Under the pieces are notes generated by a model. The model saw nothing but the letters and a program-made list of their open reading frames with translations. It ran no database searches and was not told the DNA's origin. A stretch of 64,000 bases of DNA from Ciborinia camelliae (taxonomy: Eukaryota; Ascomycota; Leotiomycetes; Helotiales; Sclerotiniaceae): assembly GCA_025890175.1 (NCBI GenBank), contig JANPYM010000004.1, positions 202,984 to 266,983 of the forward strand, given 5' to 3'. The translations under genes were made by a program, and so were the position numbers. Below are positions 25,590-38,433 of this stretch, piece by piece (positions within the stretch are counted from its first letter, which is position 1; every line of letters starts with the position of its first letter).

Positions 25590-26600
25590 AAAAATGTTAA
25601 TATTAAAATTCTTAGATTTTTCTTTATAAAAGTTTCGGGTATTAGATTTAATAAGCTTAGGGATAGATAATGGAACAGGGGTTTTGATTACATCAGCTCC
25701 AATCGTAGCTAGATTCGATTTTACTTCTTTATATTTAGTCATTGCTTTACCTTTACAATTACACTTAAAGGATAAAGGAACAATTGTTTAAGGAATTAGT
25801 ATATCTAGCGAAATAGTTTTTCTAATAAATTTTGATAAATTAATTATTTTGTATAATATTTTATTTTGTTTATATATAATATTAAATTTTTTATAAATTA
25901 ATTTGATATATTTACTATTCTTTTTTTTAAATATAATAATATAATTAAAATGATCTGCAATAAATAACTTATAATAATTAATATATTATAGATTATAAAT
26001 ATAATTAATTTTGAAAAAACTATTATATTAATTTATTTTGATATTATATCGATTATAATAAATATATTTGATATATTAGGAAGAATTGCAATAGCCCTGA
26101 TAGTTAGGATTATAATAAAATATCGCCGATTTCTTAATAATAATCTTAGCTTTATTTTCTATATTAAAAAATTAAAAAAAACAAATAAATTTAAAAAAAA
26201 AAAAATTTAAATTATTTTTTTAATTATAATATTAGCTTTATATTAAAAAAGTTTATAGTTTATAAGTTTAAAATTTATTTATATTAAAGTTTTTTTATAT
26301 ATAAAAATTGTTTTAATTGAAATATATCTTCCTTTAATATTTATAAATTTTGCGGAAATATTAATAACAACATAATTGTATTATAATTTAGATTTGTTAA
26401 AAAAAAATATATCGAAAATGTATTTAATAATCTTAACATTTTTTTATTCAAAAAACAAATTGTATATTATAATATCAATCAAATTTATAATTTAATTTGT
26501 AACAATAAAAATAATTATAAAAATCGAAAAAACAATAATATTTTTAATTAATTATACAAACTTTTATTATAAAACATAAAATTCGGATCGATTTAAAAAA
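25590..26600 (-). pseudogene. Decayed unidentified protein with Cys-rich C-terminal end
   Basis: From about 26160 to 25590 one minus-strand frame stays readable with a few TAA stops explainable from CAA. The order is SAIFYYNPNYQGYCNSS, then FIADHFNYIIIFKKKN, then RKTISLDILIP, a stop, then TIVPLSFKCNCKGK and TKYKEVKSNLATIG. A further piece near 26390-26290 (LLLIFPQNL, stop, ILKEDIFQLKQFLYIKKL) may be upstream in the same gene. The CNCKGK start followed by regularly spaced residues resembles Cys-rich CXC modules at the ends of some integrase or transposase-like proteins; that is a weak resemblance. 25640-25800 is clearly less AT-rich than its surroundings. I do not know the protein. Confidence 0.45.
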
Positions 26601-27360
26601 ATCTATTAATCGCATTTTATTAATAATTTATAATCAAAAATATTATAATTAAAAATAATACTATTAATCTTTAAAATTTCGAAAAAGAATTTATTAAATA
26701 TAATATTATTAAATTTAAATAAATTTATTATTTTTGATATACAATTATTTTTTAAACTAATAATCTTTTTGGTTTTATTAATATTAATAACAAATATTAT
26801 TTTTGTAATATTAATAAAAACTATTACAAAAATAAAGCTTTAAAATTAAATCGAAATAAAAACTAAATTTTCAATTTTCGTAAAAAAAAAAATAATTAAA
26901 AAAAATAAATATTTCTAAAATAAATCAAACATATATTTATATTCGTTAAAATCTTTAAAATACAATATAACAAAAATATCGATTATTTATATAAAAATTA
27001 ACATAATATTATATTACTTCTTAATATTACAATCTATCTCAACTATACATTTTTATAAAACAACAATAACAAAAAGAATATTAAAATCGACTATACTACT
27101 ATTTAATATAATACAAAAAAAAAAAATTATTTTAATTCTTTTTTTGTTTTTTTATAATACAAAGATTATTTATTAATAATTAAGACTTTTCGGATTTTAT
27201 AAATATATTATTTAAAAAACCAAAAAATTAATTTAAAATAATTTTTAATTTATTTAATATTATAATTTAAAAAATAATAAATTAAAATGAATTAAAAAAT
27301 ATAAAAATTATTTTTATAATTGTTTTAAGTTAAAAGTAAAAAGGTATTATTAATTCGATA
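26600..27360. other. AT-rich, nothing recognised
   Basis: C is retained and G is scarce in 26860-27120, suggesting minus-strand RIP. No transposon end or frame is recognised. Confidence 0.5.
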
Positions 27361-27843
27361 TTTTGTATAGATGTTTATGATGTGTATGAGCAACGTTTAA
27401 GTAATTAGTATTGATCAAATTGCAAATATTTTAATTAAATAATTAATTTTAATTAATTTTTTTGTTTATTGTATTGGGATAGGCTTAAATATAAAAAAAA
27501 AATAATCAATTATATTTGAAAAGGATTCGGGTATTTTTGTATTATAATATAATTATATTATATAATATGGAATAATTGAATTTCATTGAAAAATAAATAT
27601 TACGGTTGTAGATTGTTATAAAAATTAATAAGGTTTAAAATATAATTTGATGATTATTGATTATAGAAAAAATATTGAAGATTATATTATTATATTATAT
27701 TTATTATAATATGGATAATCAAGATCTACCCCATTACCTAAAGTAGTTTAGCTTCCTCTATTATACAATACCCTCTACCTACTTTACAGTTCCTGTACAT
27801 AGCTTTAGTCTACATATATAATACACATACTATATGTTCAATA
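27361..27843 (+). mobile_element. Copia 3' end with LTR
   Basis: 27420-27672 is collinear with the Copia 3' interior (compare 49800-50075), and the 3' LTR is 27673-27843 (171 bp, long subfamily), starting TATTGAAG and ending TTCAATA. The 5' part of this copy is missing or displaced. The Gypsy segment follows directly. Confidence 0.75.
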
Positions 27844-28546
27844 AAATTATTTTTATTTAACAAACTAAACTATATTCATAACGTTTTTTATTTAAATTTT
27901 ATTTGTTTTTATATAAATAATCCCCTACCCGAATAATATATCAATCCACCTTAAATTTTTAAAATCAACAAAAAAAAGAAATATAAGATCACCGGAATCT
28001 TGGATTTTTGACTTTATCAAAATATTTTACAATATTATATTAAATGGATTAATTAGGATATCAATTATAAATGGTGGGATGCTAATGGATTTTCTTATTA
28101 CAAAAAACTTGTTTAAGATTTTTATAAACAATACCCTTATAAAACCAATGATTCTGATTTTTTGGCTCTACATCATAGTTCTGATAAACTATAAATAGAA
28201 AAATAATTGATTTCAAAAGGGGGGTTCAAGTTTACGTCTTATAGAAGCTTACCAATTTAAAGCCAGAAAATGGTATAACGAAATTACAGGGGTACAGATC
28301 ATATAACTAGCATATAACCTACGATCACGTGTCTGATAGTAAATGCTCTTCATTCCTATAATATTAGATTTTAAACATAATACTCGCTTAATACTATACG
28401 CTAAACACTAACGCCAATTCAATACAACTACTTAGATCTATATAAGATTCAGCTATCCTATATCTTCTTCTAGCATTAGAATCTAGATTTTCATCAAAAC
28501 GAACCTAGTTCCTTATTCATTAGATTCCCAAGTCGTCCTCGTGATA
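27844..28546 (+). mobile_element. Ty3/Gypsy chromovirus 3' end with LTR
   Basis: It contains the decayed end of the pol gene with a chromodomain and then a 273-bp LTR (28274-28546), starting TATAACGAAATTACAG and ending CTCGTGATA. The same LTR in a cleaner form is the solo copy at 30569-30831. The junction with the preceding Copia LTR is near 27844, so most of this element is absent. Confidence 0.75.
27919..28270 (+). pseudogene. Gypsy pol C-terminus with chromodomain remnant
   Basis: The frame starting AAT at 27919 reads NPLPE, stop, YINPP, and then YKITGILDF, stop, LYQNILQYYIKW, with DFYKQYPYKTND further on. Tyr-x-Ile-x-x-Ile-Leu-Asp followed by Leu-Gln-Tyr-x-x-Lys-Trp is the chromodomain core of fungal chromovirus integrases, and the downstream Asp-Phe-[His/Tyr]-x-x-[Tyr/Asn]-Pro motif is typical of the same end. 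The stops are TAA or TGA explainable from CAA or CGA by RIP. The frame runs into the LTR at 28274. In life the domain guides integration to marked chromatin; this copy is dead. Confidence 0.75.
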
Positions 28547-29477
28547 AAAATAACTAAAAAAACAATATTATTTGTTTTTTTTTTCAAAAAGTTTTTTGTT
28601 CAAAATAATAAACTTTTCTTTTTATTTATATTAAATACAAAAGTTTATAGATCTATATTAGATTACTTTTTGATTAAAATATTTTTAAATAAAAAATTAT
28701 ATTTATTAAAATTAATATTTATAATCTTAATAATTCTTTTAAAAAATAAATTTGATAATAAATAAATATAATATTTCTTTATTTTTATAAAAATATAATT
28801 TTTTTTAATATTTTTGATTAAAATTTCTTTATTAATTTTTTTAAATACTAAAAATCTTGGACAAATATTTTATAACTAAAAATTTAAAACTTTAAAAAGT
28901 TAAATAATTTATTATAATATATTTTAAAAAAAAATTGTAAATAAAAGTAAATTAATATTATTAAATAAAAATATATACATAAAAAACTAATTTATTAATT
29001 AAACAATATATTTTATAATAATTTCTTATTAATTAGTTTTTAACCTAATTTAAAATAATAAACTTTAAGATTTAATATTAATATTTTATATATTCTTTTT
29101 ATAATATTATTTATAAAATATTTTCCAAAAAAAAAGATTTAAATTATTAATTAATTTTTTAATTTTTTTTTAAAACTAAATATCAAATTTCTTTCTTATT
29201 ATTAGCTTATATAATTATAATCTTTGAATTAAATTCCTTTTTAATTATTTAAAATAAATTTATTAATATTGAAATGATAATTATAATTTTTTATTTGAAA
29301 TATATTGAATTTAATTAATCTAAATTATATTATTAATAATAATAATAAATTTTTAATTTTTAATTAAAAAGATTAATTATATTTTGAAAAGATTATAATA
29401 AATTTAATAAAATTTAATAAATATATAAATAATTATATACTATTTATTAAAATATTTATTTATTTATTTTGTAAAAT

Positions 29478-29821
29478 TATTAAAGATCATATCACTATAT
29501 CATATTTATTATTGTTGAAGATCATATTCACTATAGTATGACCGAGGTCTACCCCACCTCCTAATGTAGCTTAGCTTCCTCTGTTGTACAGTACCCTTTA
29601 CCTACTTTACAGTTCCTGTACATAGCTTTAGTCCACACACACAATATACACATACTACATGTTCAATAATTATAATAGTATGAATAACCGAGATCATTAA
29701 GATCTACCTTACTATCTAAAGTAGTTTAGCTTTTTTTATTGTACAGCACTTTTTACCTATTTTACAGTTTCTGTATATAGCTTTAATCTACTTATACAAT
29801 ATACATATTACATGTTCAATA
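29478..29821 (+). mobile_element. Outer solo Copia LTR, TSD AAAAT, split by a younger LTR
   Basis: The LTR starts TATTAAAGATC at 29478 and resumes after the inner LTR at 29674, ending TTCAATA at 29821. AAAAT occurs at 29473-29477 and 29822-29826. With the inner copy and one ATTAT removed it matches the long LTR subfamily, apart from a small internal extra block near 29693. It is in the opposite orientation to the surrounding Copia C4. Confidence 0.92.
29513..29668 (+). mobile_element. Inner solo Copia LTR, 156 bp, TSD ATTAT
   Basis: It starts TGTTGAAGATC and ends CATGTTCAATA. ATTAT occurs at 29508-29512 and 29669-29673. It sits inside the outer LTR of the same family and is less mutated, so it is younger. 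It carries the short-type arrangement (CCACCTCCTAATGTAGC). Confidence 0.95.
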
Positions 29822-30568
29822 AAAATAGTAAGATTTATAAACTTTTTATTTTTTAATTTTAATTTTATTATCGAATTTAAAATTAATTATATATTTTTTA
29901 AATTAAATTAATTAATTATAATTTAAATATTTAAAATATTTATAAATAAACTTTATAAATATTTTATTTAAATTTATATCCTTATTATATATAATTAAAA
30001 CAAATTATTGAAAAATATATAAGCCCTTCGATCTTTTAACAATAAAATGTAATTAACTAAATTTTCAATATAATATAAAATCGTTTTTAAATATAATTTT
30101 GTAATTAAAATTTGTAAATAAATTAAATAAAACTAAATTTAGATATAAATTATATATTGAATAATATCATTGTTTTGATTTTAATTTTTTTAAAAATAAT
30201 ATTTTTGATAAAAAAGTTATTAATAATTTTTATATTTTTAAAAATTGATTAATATTAAATATATTTCAAATTATTAAATTATTTAAGAAAATATTAGAAG
30301 ATATCGAAATTAAATATTTATTTAATTAAATTAATTATATATATAATTAAATTAGAATAAATAGTATTATTATATTAATTATTAATAAAATTAATTTTAA
30401 TATTTTTTTAAGTTTTTACTAAAATATAATAATTTTTTTAAAAATATTTTATTTTTAAATAAAAACAATATTAATTCTTAACAACCTTATTAATATCATT
30501 TTCGGAATTATTATTATTTTTATTTTTATCTTAATTGTTTTATTTAAAATCATTATAATTATTATAAC

Positions 30569-30831
30569 TGTGACGAAGTTACAGGGGTACGGGTCACGTG
30601 ACCTACGATCACGTGCCTGGTGGTGAATGCTCTTCATTCCTATAGTATTAGGTTCTAGGTATAGTACTCGCTTAGTACTATGCGCTAGGCACTAGCGCCA
30701 GTTCAGTACAGTTCCCTAGATCTATATAAGGATTAGCTATCCTGCACCTTCTTCTAACATTAGAATCTAGATTTTCATCAATACGAATCTTAGTTCCTAA
30801 ATCATTAGATCCCCAAGTCGTGCTCGTGATA
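30569..30831 (+). mobile_element. Solo Ty3/Gypsy LTR, 263 bp, TSD ATAAC
   Basis: It starts TGTGACGAAGTTACAG and ends CTCGTGATA, with ATAAC at 30564-30568 and 30832-30836. Empty sites are at 42204-42208 and 54682-54686 in Copia paralogs. Identity as a Gypsy LTR comes from the copy at 28274-28546, which follows a chromodomain pol end. CACGTG occurs at 30595-30600 and 30610-30615 and a TATA-like CTATATAAGG near 30721. It is almost free of RIP. Confidence 0.93.
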
Positions 30832-31714
30832 ATAACCCCAGAATTTATTATATTAATTTTTTATTATTATATTTATATTATAATTTTTAATTGTTAATAA
30901 TATTCATTATTATTATTATAATTAATTTTTTCGTTATTATAAAAATAATTATAATAATTAAAAAAAAAATTAAAAATAAAAATAAATATTTTAATTTATT
31001 ATTATTTAAATAACTTAAAAATTTTAATTAAAAATTATTAAAAACTTTTTTATTATTAATAGCTTAAATATTAAAAAAGATTTATTATTAAAAATAAAAG
31101 AATTGTTTAAAAAACTAATAAAATAATGAAATTTTAAATTTAAATTTAATATAATAGAATTATTTTTTAATTTTTATAATAAATTGTAAATATATTAAAT
31201 TATTTTTTTTTTTTAATATTTTTTATATACTAATAATATTAAAATTTCAAATAAAAAATATTAAATCTAAATAATATATATTACTAATATTAAAATTTAA
31301 AATTAATAAAATATAATTATAATATTTTTTATAATTATTGAATAAATCCTTATTATCCAAAATATTTGGTTTTTTTTTTAATATCTTTTATAATATTAAT
31401 AATTTTAATAAAAACTAATATTAAGAAAATCAAAATTTTAAATTTACCTTAATTATTACCTTTAAATATAATTATTTTATTTTATTTTATAATAATAAAT
31501 TTTTTTTTGGAAAAGATTGTATTTAAGCTTAATATTATTATTAATAAAATACAATTACCCAAATTTATAATCTATTAAATATATAATATTGTATATATAG
31601 ACTAAAACTATATATAAAAATTATAAAATAAATAAAAAATATTGTATAACAAATAAAAGTTAGTCTACATTAGAAAATAAGGTAGACCTTAATGACCTCA
31701 ATTATTTATATTAT

Positions 31715-34700
31715 TGTTGAAGATCATATTCACTATAGTGACAGAGGTCTACCCTATCTCCTAATATAGCTTAACTTCCTCTATTGTATAATACCCTTTA
31801 TTTATTTTATAATTCTTATATATAGCTTTAGTTCATTTATATAATATATATATTATATATTTAATAAATTATAAAGCCTATATAATTATATTTTATTAAT
31901 AATTATATTAAATTCAAATATAATTTTTTTTGATCTTTTTTTTGTTATTATAAAATAAAAAAAAGTAATTATATTTAAAAACAATAATTGAGATAAATTT
32001 AAAAATTTAATTTTTTTAATATTAGTTTTTATAAAAGTTATTAATATTATAAAAAATATTAAAAAAAAATTAAATATTTTGAATAATAAAAATTTATTTA
32101 ATAATTATAAAAAATATAATAATTATATTTTATTAATTTTGAGTTTTGATATTAATAATATATATTATTTAATTTTGATTCTTTTTGTTTAAAATTTTAA
32201 TATTATTAATATATAAAAAATATTAAAAGAAAATAATAATTTAATATATTTATAATTTATTATAAAAATCAAAAAATAGTTTTATTATATTAAATTCAAT
32301 TTTAAAATTTAATTATTTTATTAATTTTTCAAATAACTTTTTTATTTTTAATAATAAACTTTTTTTAATATTTAAATTATTAATAATAAAAAAGTTTTTT
32401 AATAATTTTTAATTAAAATTTTTAAATTATTTAAATAATAATAAATTAAAATATTTGTTTTTAATTTTAATTTTTTTTTTTTAAAATATTATAATTATTT
32501 TTATAATAATAAAGAAATTAATTATAATGGTAATAATAAATATTATTAATAATTAAGAATTATAATATAAATATAATAAAAAAAAATAATATAATAAATT
32601 CTAAAATTATAATAATTATAATAATTTTGAATAAAGTATTAATTGAAACAAAAATAATAATAATTTTGAAAATAAGATTAACAAAATTATTAAAAATTAA
32701 TATTGTTTTTATTTAAAAATAAAATATTATTAAAAAAACTATTATTTTTTAATAAAAACTTAAAAAAATATTAAAAATAATAATAAAAAAATTTATTAAT
32801 AAAAAAAATAAAAATAAAAACAAAAATATTAAAATTAATTTTATTAATAATTAATATAATAATATTATTTATTTTAATTTAATTATATATATAATTAATT
32901 TAATTAAATAAATATTTAATTTTAATATTTTTTAATATTTTATTAAACAATTTAATAATTTAAAATATATTTAATATTAATCAATTTTTAAAAATATTAA
33001 GATAATTAATAATTTTTTTATTAAAAACATTATTTTTGAAAAAGCTAAAATCAAAATAATAATATTATTTAATATATAATTTATATTTAAATTTGATTTT
33101 ATTTAATTTATTTTTGTTAATTTATTTATAAATTCTAATTATAAAATTATATTTAAAAATAATTCTATATTATATTAAAAATTCGATTAACTATATTTTG
33201 CTACTAAAAAATTAAAGGGTTTATATATTCTTTAACAATTTACTTTCACTATATACAATAAAAATATAAATTTGAATAAAATATTTATAAAGCTTATTTA
33301 TAAACATCTCAAATATCTAAATTATAATCAACTAAACCAATTTAAAATATATACAATTAATCTTAAATTCAATAAAAAAATTAAAATTAAAAAATAAAAA
33401 ATCTGTAAATTTTGTTTTATAAAATAAATAAAAAAATATTTTAATAAATAATATTATAAAAAAAAAGATATAAAATATTAATATTTAATCTTAAAATTTG
33501 TTATTTTAAATCGATTTAAAAATTAATTAATAAAAAATTATTATAAAATATATTATTTAATTAATAAATCAATTTTTTATTTATATATTTTTATTTGAAA
33601 ATATTAATTTATTTTTATTTACAATTATTCCCTTTAAAATATACCATAATAAATTATCTAACTTTTTAAAATTTCAAATTTTTAATTATAAAATATTTAT
33701 TCGAAATTTATAATATTCAAAAAAATTAATAAAAAAGTTTTAATTAAAAATATTAAAAAAAAATTATATTTTTATAAAAATAAAAAAATATTATATTTAT
33801 TTATTTTTAAATTTGTTTTTTAAAAAAATTATTAAAATTATAAATATTAATTTTAATAAATATAATTTTTTATTTAAAAAAATTTTAAATAAAAATTAAT
33901 TTAATATAAATCTATAAATTTTTATATTTAATATAAATAAATAAAAAAGTTTATTATTTTAAATAAAAAAATTTTTAAAAAAAAAAAAAAAAAATAATAT
34001 TGTTTCTTTAATTATTTTATAAAATAAAAAATCTAATTAAAATTTAATTTTTATAAAAAAAAATTTAAAATTTTTTTTTAATAATTAAATTATTTGATAA
34101 AACAAAGTTTTAAAAATTAATATTAATAATATTGAAAAATTGATTTATATAAAAATATTAATTAAAATAATAAATTTTAAAAATATCATATAAAAAAATA
34201 TTTTAATATAAATATTTATTATTAAATTTAAATTAAAAAATTTATAAAAAAATAATATTTTTAAAATTTTTTAAACAATTTTGAAAAAAATAAAACTAAT
34301 AATTTTTAAATAAAATTTAAAAAACAAATTAAATCAATTCAAACAAATTACCAAAAAAAAAACATAATTTATAATCAAAAATTATTTTCAATAAAAAAAT
34401 ATTAATTTCAAAAAAACATTTACAAAAATTAATAAATATTTTATATTACAAATTATATTTATAAAAACTGTTATCGAAAATCTTAAAATTAATAATATAA
34501 ATATTAATATAATATTTTTAAATAATAAATTAACAAATATTAAAATTTTAATAAAAATACTTTAATTTTTCAAAAAATCCTTTTCAAAAATTATAAAAAT
34601 ATTAAAAAAAAATTCAAATATTTATTTTAAATTAAAAAAATCTTTTTACAAATTAAAATAAACATTTCGAATATAACAATTTATTATTTAAAATTTTTTA

Positions 34701-35815
34701 AAAAATATTAAATTAATTTTATTATTTACAAATCCAAATCTTTTTATTAAAAAAAAAATATTGTTTTTGTTATATATTAATAATTTATTATTAATTAATA
34801 AATATACAAATATTAATTTTATTAAAAAAAAAATTAATATTAAATAAAAATATAAGAATTTTAAATTAATATAAATATTTTTTAATATTCAAATCAAAAA
34901 AGATAAAAAATATTATATTCTAAAAATTTATAATTTAATTTATATTAAAAAAATATTAAAAAAATTTGAAATTTACTTTTTTAATATTAAAAAAACTTTT
35001 TTATTTTTTAATATAATAATATATAAAATTAATTTTAATAATTTATTTTTCAATAATAAAAAACTTTTTATTTTTAAATAATAAACTTTTATATTTATTT
35101 ATTAAATATAATTTAATTAAATATTTTTTTTATTATAAAACAATTTATAAAAATAATATAATTATTTGAAATATAATATTTTATATTTACAAAATATTTA
35201 TTTTAATATATTATAATAATTTTTTCCTTTAAAATTTTATATTTTTATTAAATATGTAGTATATATATTATATAAATAGACTAAAACTATATACAAAAAC
35301 TGTAAAGTAGATAGAGGGTACTATATAATAAAGAAAGTTAAGCTACTTTAAATAATAAAATAGATCTCGATCATCCATATTACTATAATAAATATAATAT
35401 AATAATATAATCTTTAACAATTTTAATTATTTATAATAATTTTTTTCGAAATATATAATTTATATTAATTCAATATAAAACTTAAAATAATATTAAAAAT
35501 CTATACAAAAAACTATTATTATACAATATAAAAAAATAATTATTTAATTATTAATTAAATAAAAATCTATTTTTTAAAATATTATAAAAACAAAAATGAT
35601 TATTACAAATAAAAATATTAAGAAATTTGTATAAATAAAAAAGTTGATTATAAATTTAAAAGAATATATAAAGATAAAATTATTTGTTTTAATATTATTT
35701 ATAAATAATAAAAACAATATTAATTGAATTAAAAAAAACAAATTTTATAATAAAACTAAATATATTAATATTAGATAATATGATATTAAAAATAATATAA
35801 TAAATAAAAATAAGC
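31715..35815 (+). mobile_element. Ty1/Copia element C2, main part
   Basis: The 5' LTR is 31715-31866 (152 bp, short subfamily), starting TGTTGAAGATC inside the LTR of C4. The interior is collinear with C1 up to about 33560 and then with the reverse complements of the two complete elements. A solo LTR is inserted at 35246-35419. At 35815 a LINE splits the element; it resumes at 49778 with a 12-bp duplication. No long open frame remains. Confidence 0.82.
35246..35419 (-). mobile_element. Solo Copia LTR, 174 bp, TSD ATTTT
   Basis: On the plus strand it runs from TATTAAATATG to CTTTAACA, the RIP-altered reverse complement of the LTR. ATTTT occurs at 35241-35245 and 35420-35424. Empty sites in the complete Copia copies are at 39244-39248 and 51712-51716 (AAAAT on the plus strand there). 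Confidence 0.9.
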
Positions 35816-35829
35816 AAAAAAACACAAAA

Positions 35830-37150
35830 AAGTGAGCAAACTAAATTTTTGAAATACAATATATAATTTATATAAAATTTATTAAAAATCTTTTTTTTAT
35901 ATATTAATAAATATTAAAAAAATAATAATAATGATTATGTTATTAATATTATTGAAAAAAAAATTTAAAGAAATCTTTTGAATATATTTTTGTAGGAAAA
36001 AAAGTATAGGAATATATCAATAATAAGATTTTTCTAATAATAATTATATAAAAAATAAATTAAATAATATTTATAGTTTAAAAAACAATCAAATATTTGT
36101 TGGACTTTTAATATTAATTATTTTAAATTAATATAATAATTTTAAAAAATTAAATTAAAAAATTGGAAAAACTAAAAAAATCGAATTATATATAGATTTT
36201 TAATAAAAATTTAAAAAATAAATTTAAATAATTTAAAAAAAAGATCAAGAAATTTAAAGTTTTATTAAATAAAAAAAATTATAATAATAACAAAGATAAA
36301 AAATATATACAAAAATTATTAAAATAAATACAAGATTAATATATTATATCGATATATAAAAAATAATATTAAAATCGATATCTACAAAATCTTTTAATAA
36401 TATTAAAATTATTTTAAATAATATAAATTCCGAATTATATAAAAATTAAAACAATAAAAAAATTATTAAAACAATTAATTACAAAATATTTATTATTTAG
36501 ATAAGAAATATAAATAAAATAATGAATATAAAATTTATTATTATAATAAAGACAAAAAAAAAATATAATATTTTTGTAAAAAATTATTAATAAATAAAAA
36601 CATTCTTTTTATTAATAATTAAAATAATATAATTAATAAATTAAATTATAATTTATAGAATTCGGATTAAGAATATAAAATTAAAAAAAAAACTTTAAAA
36701 AAATAAATTTTTAAAACAAATTATTAGGGATAATAAAAAAATAGATTTAAAGATAGTATACTTCTTTTAATTTTGCAAATGTAATATTATCGAGAAGGTG
36801 ATAATAATTATGGTATTTACTTTGAAAACCCTGGAGAAAGCGAACAAAACGCTAAACCATAGATTATATAATTTAGAGTAACTGATAATAAAACTTTACA
36901 ATATTATTTATATATTTAACCACTATTACAATTACCAAAATCTAAACAAATATAGGTTTAATATATATATTAAAAAAATAATTTACAAATATTGTATTAA
37001 AAAGTATAAAATAAATAATTGTAAGTATAAAAAAGTTATATATAAAAATAAATAAAAATATATTAATTATAAAAAAAATTATAAAGTATAAAATTGATTT
37101 ATATATAAAATATTAAACAAAAAATTTGAATATATTAAATAAATAATTCT
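35830..37150 (+). pseudogene. LINE ORF1 (gag-like) remnant with zinc knuckles
   Basis: Collinear with 1735-2977. Near 36930-37090 the frame reads KKIIYKYCIKKYKINNCKYKK and then KYINYKKNYKVQN. Reading Tyr as mutated Cys or His gives serial C-x2-C-x4-H-x4-C type knuckles as in LINE ORF1 proteins, which bind the element RNA. The frame carries stops explainable from CAA. No function remains. Confidence 0.5.
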
Positions 37151-38433
37151 TTTTATATTTATTTAATATATAATAAAAATATTGTATAAAAAAATTAAAG
37201 CAATTATTAAATAAATTTGTCCCGATTTTAATTTTGGATTTATAATATAAAGTAAAAAAAATTTGAAAATAAAATCGAATTAAAGAAAATTGAAAGATTA
37301 TATAATAAATAGAAAATGTTTCCGTTTTATAAAATTAAAAAAATTATTTTTAATATTCGAATTAATATCGAAAATCATATTTTTGTAAAATATTATAATA
37401 AAAGATAATAATATTTTTTTAATATAGATATATTAATATATTAGGAATTTAATATATTATAATATAATATAAATAAATAAAAAATAATTATAACAATTTT
37501 ATTAAATTTAATAAAAATATAGAGATATTATATTATAATTATTTAAAAACTATAAAACAATTTTTTTAATAAAAATATTTATAATAATTTAAAATTTTAA
37601 TATATAATATATAAATAATAAAAAGGAATAAAAATTATAATATTTATTAATAAACAATTAAATATAAATAAATAAGAATTTGATAAATTTATAAAAAATT
37701 TATATTAAATTATTATAAAAACAAAAATTGAAAAAAAAAGGAAATATAAATAAACAATATTTATAATTTTATTTTGAAATAATTAAATAATTTTAATAAA
37801 TTTTTTATAATATTGATAATAAAATATAAATTAAATTAAAATATAAAATATTATATTATTTTTAAAAATTTTAATCTATATTATTTATATTGGAAAAAAG
37901 AAATAATATAATAATTCAAAATATTTATAAAACAATTTATTAATTTAAAAAAAAAAAAAAAAATTTTAAAAAAAAAAAGAATAGTTATATAGTATAAAAA
38001 TAAAAGGATTTTTATAATAAATTTAATTTGAATATCAAAAATATTATTGAGTATAATATATAATTATAAAATAAACAATAAAATAAATTATAAGTTTAAT
38101 TATTATCTAATATTAATTTATTTAAATGTAATAATGAATAAATATATACTTTTAATAAAATTTAATTGAAATATAATAAATAAAAAAGGATTTAAAAAAA
38201 GCTTAAAAAACCTAATTTTTAAATTTTAATTGTTATAAAATAAAAAAAAGATAAATTTGTTTGTTAATAATATTCAATATTGTTTTTAGAAAGCTTATAT
38301 AGATAATATATAGAAATCAAATTATTTTATATATTTTAAATTATATTAAATATTTTAATATAATATTTTTATAAAAAAAATAAGATTTTTATAATAAAAA
38401 CTTATTAAAACAAATATTTAAAAAATTTAATAT

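Larger units (their letters stand above)
28547..31709 (-). mobile_element. Copia fragment C4, interrupted
   Basis: Collinear in the same orientation with about 52960-55560. It is interrupted by a nested LTR pair (29478-29821) and a Gypsy solo LTR (30569-30831). Its 5' LTR (31573-31709, minus strand) is itself cut by the start of Copia C2 at 31715. The left edge abuts the Gypsy LTR. Confidence 0.75.

Noticed and set aside
28541..28765. Plus-strand 74-codon frame
   Set aside because: It starts in the Gypsy LTR end and runs antisense into Copia C4; low complexity (F, K, I, L only).
30455..30637. Minus-strand 60-codon frame
   Set aside because: It crosses the junction between decayed Copia and the Gypsy solo LTR, so it cannot be an ancestral gene.
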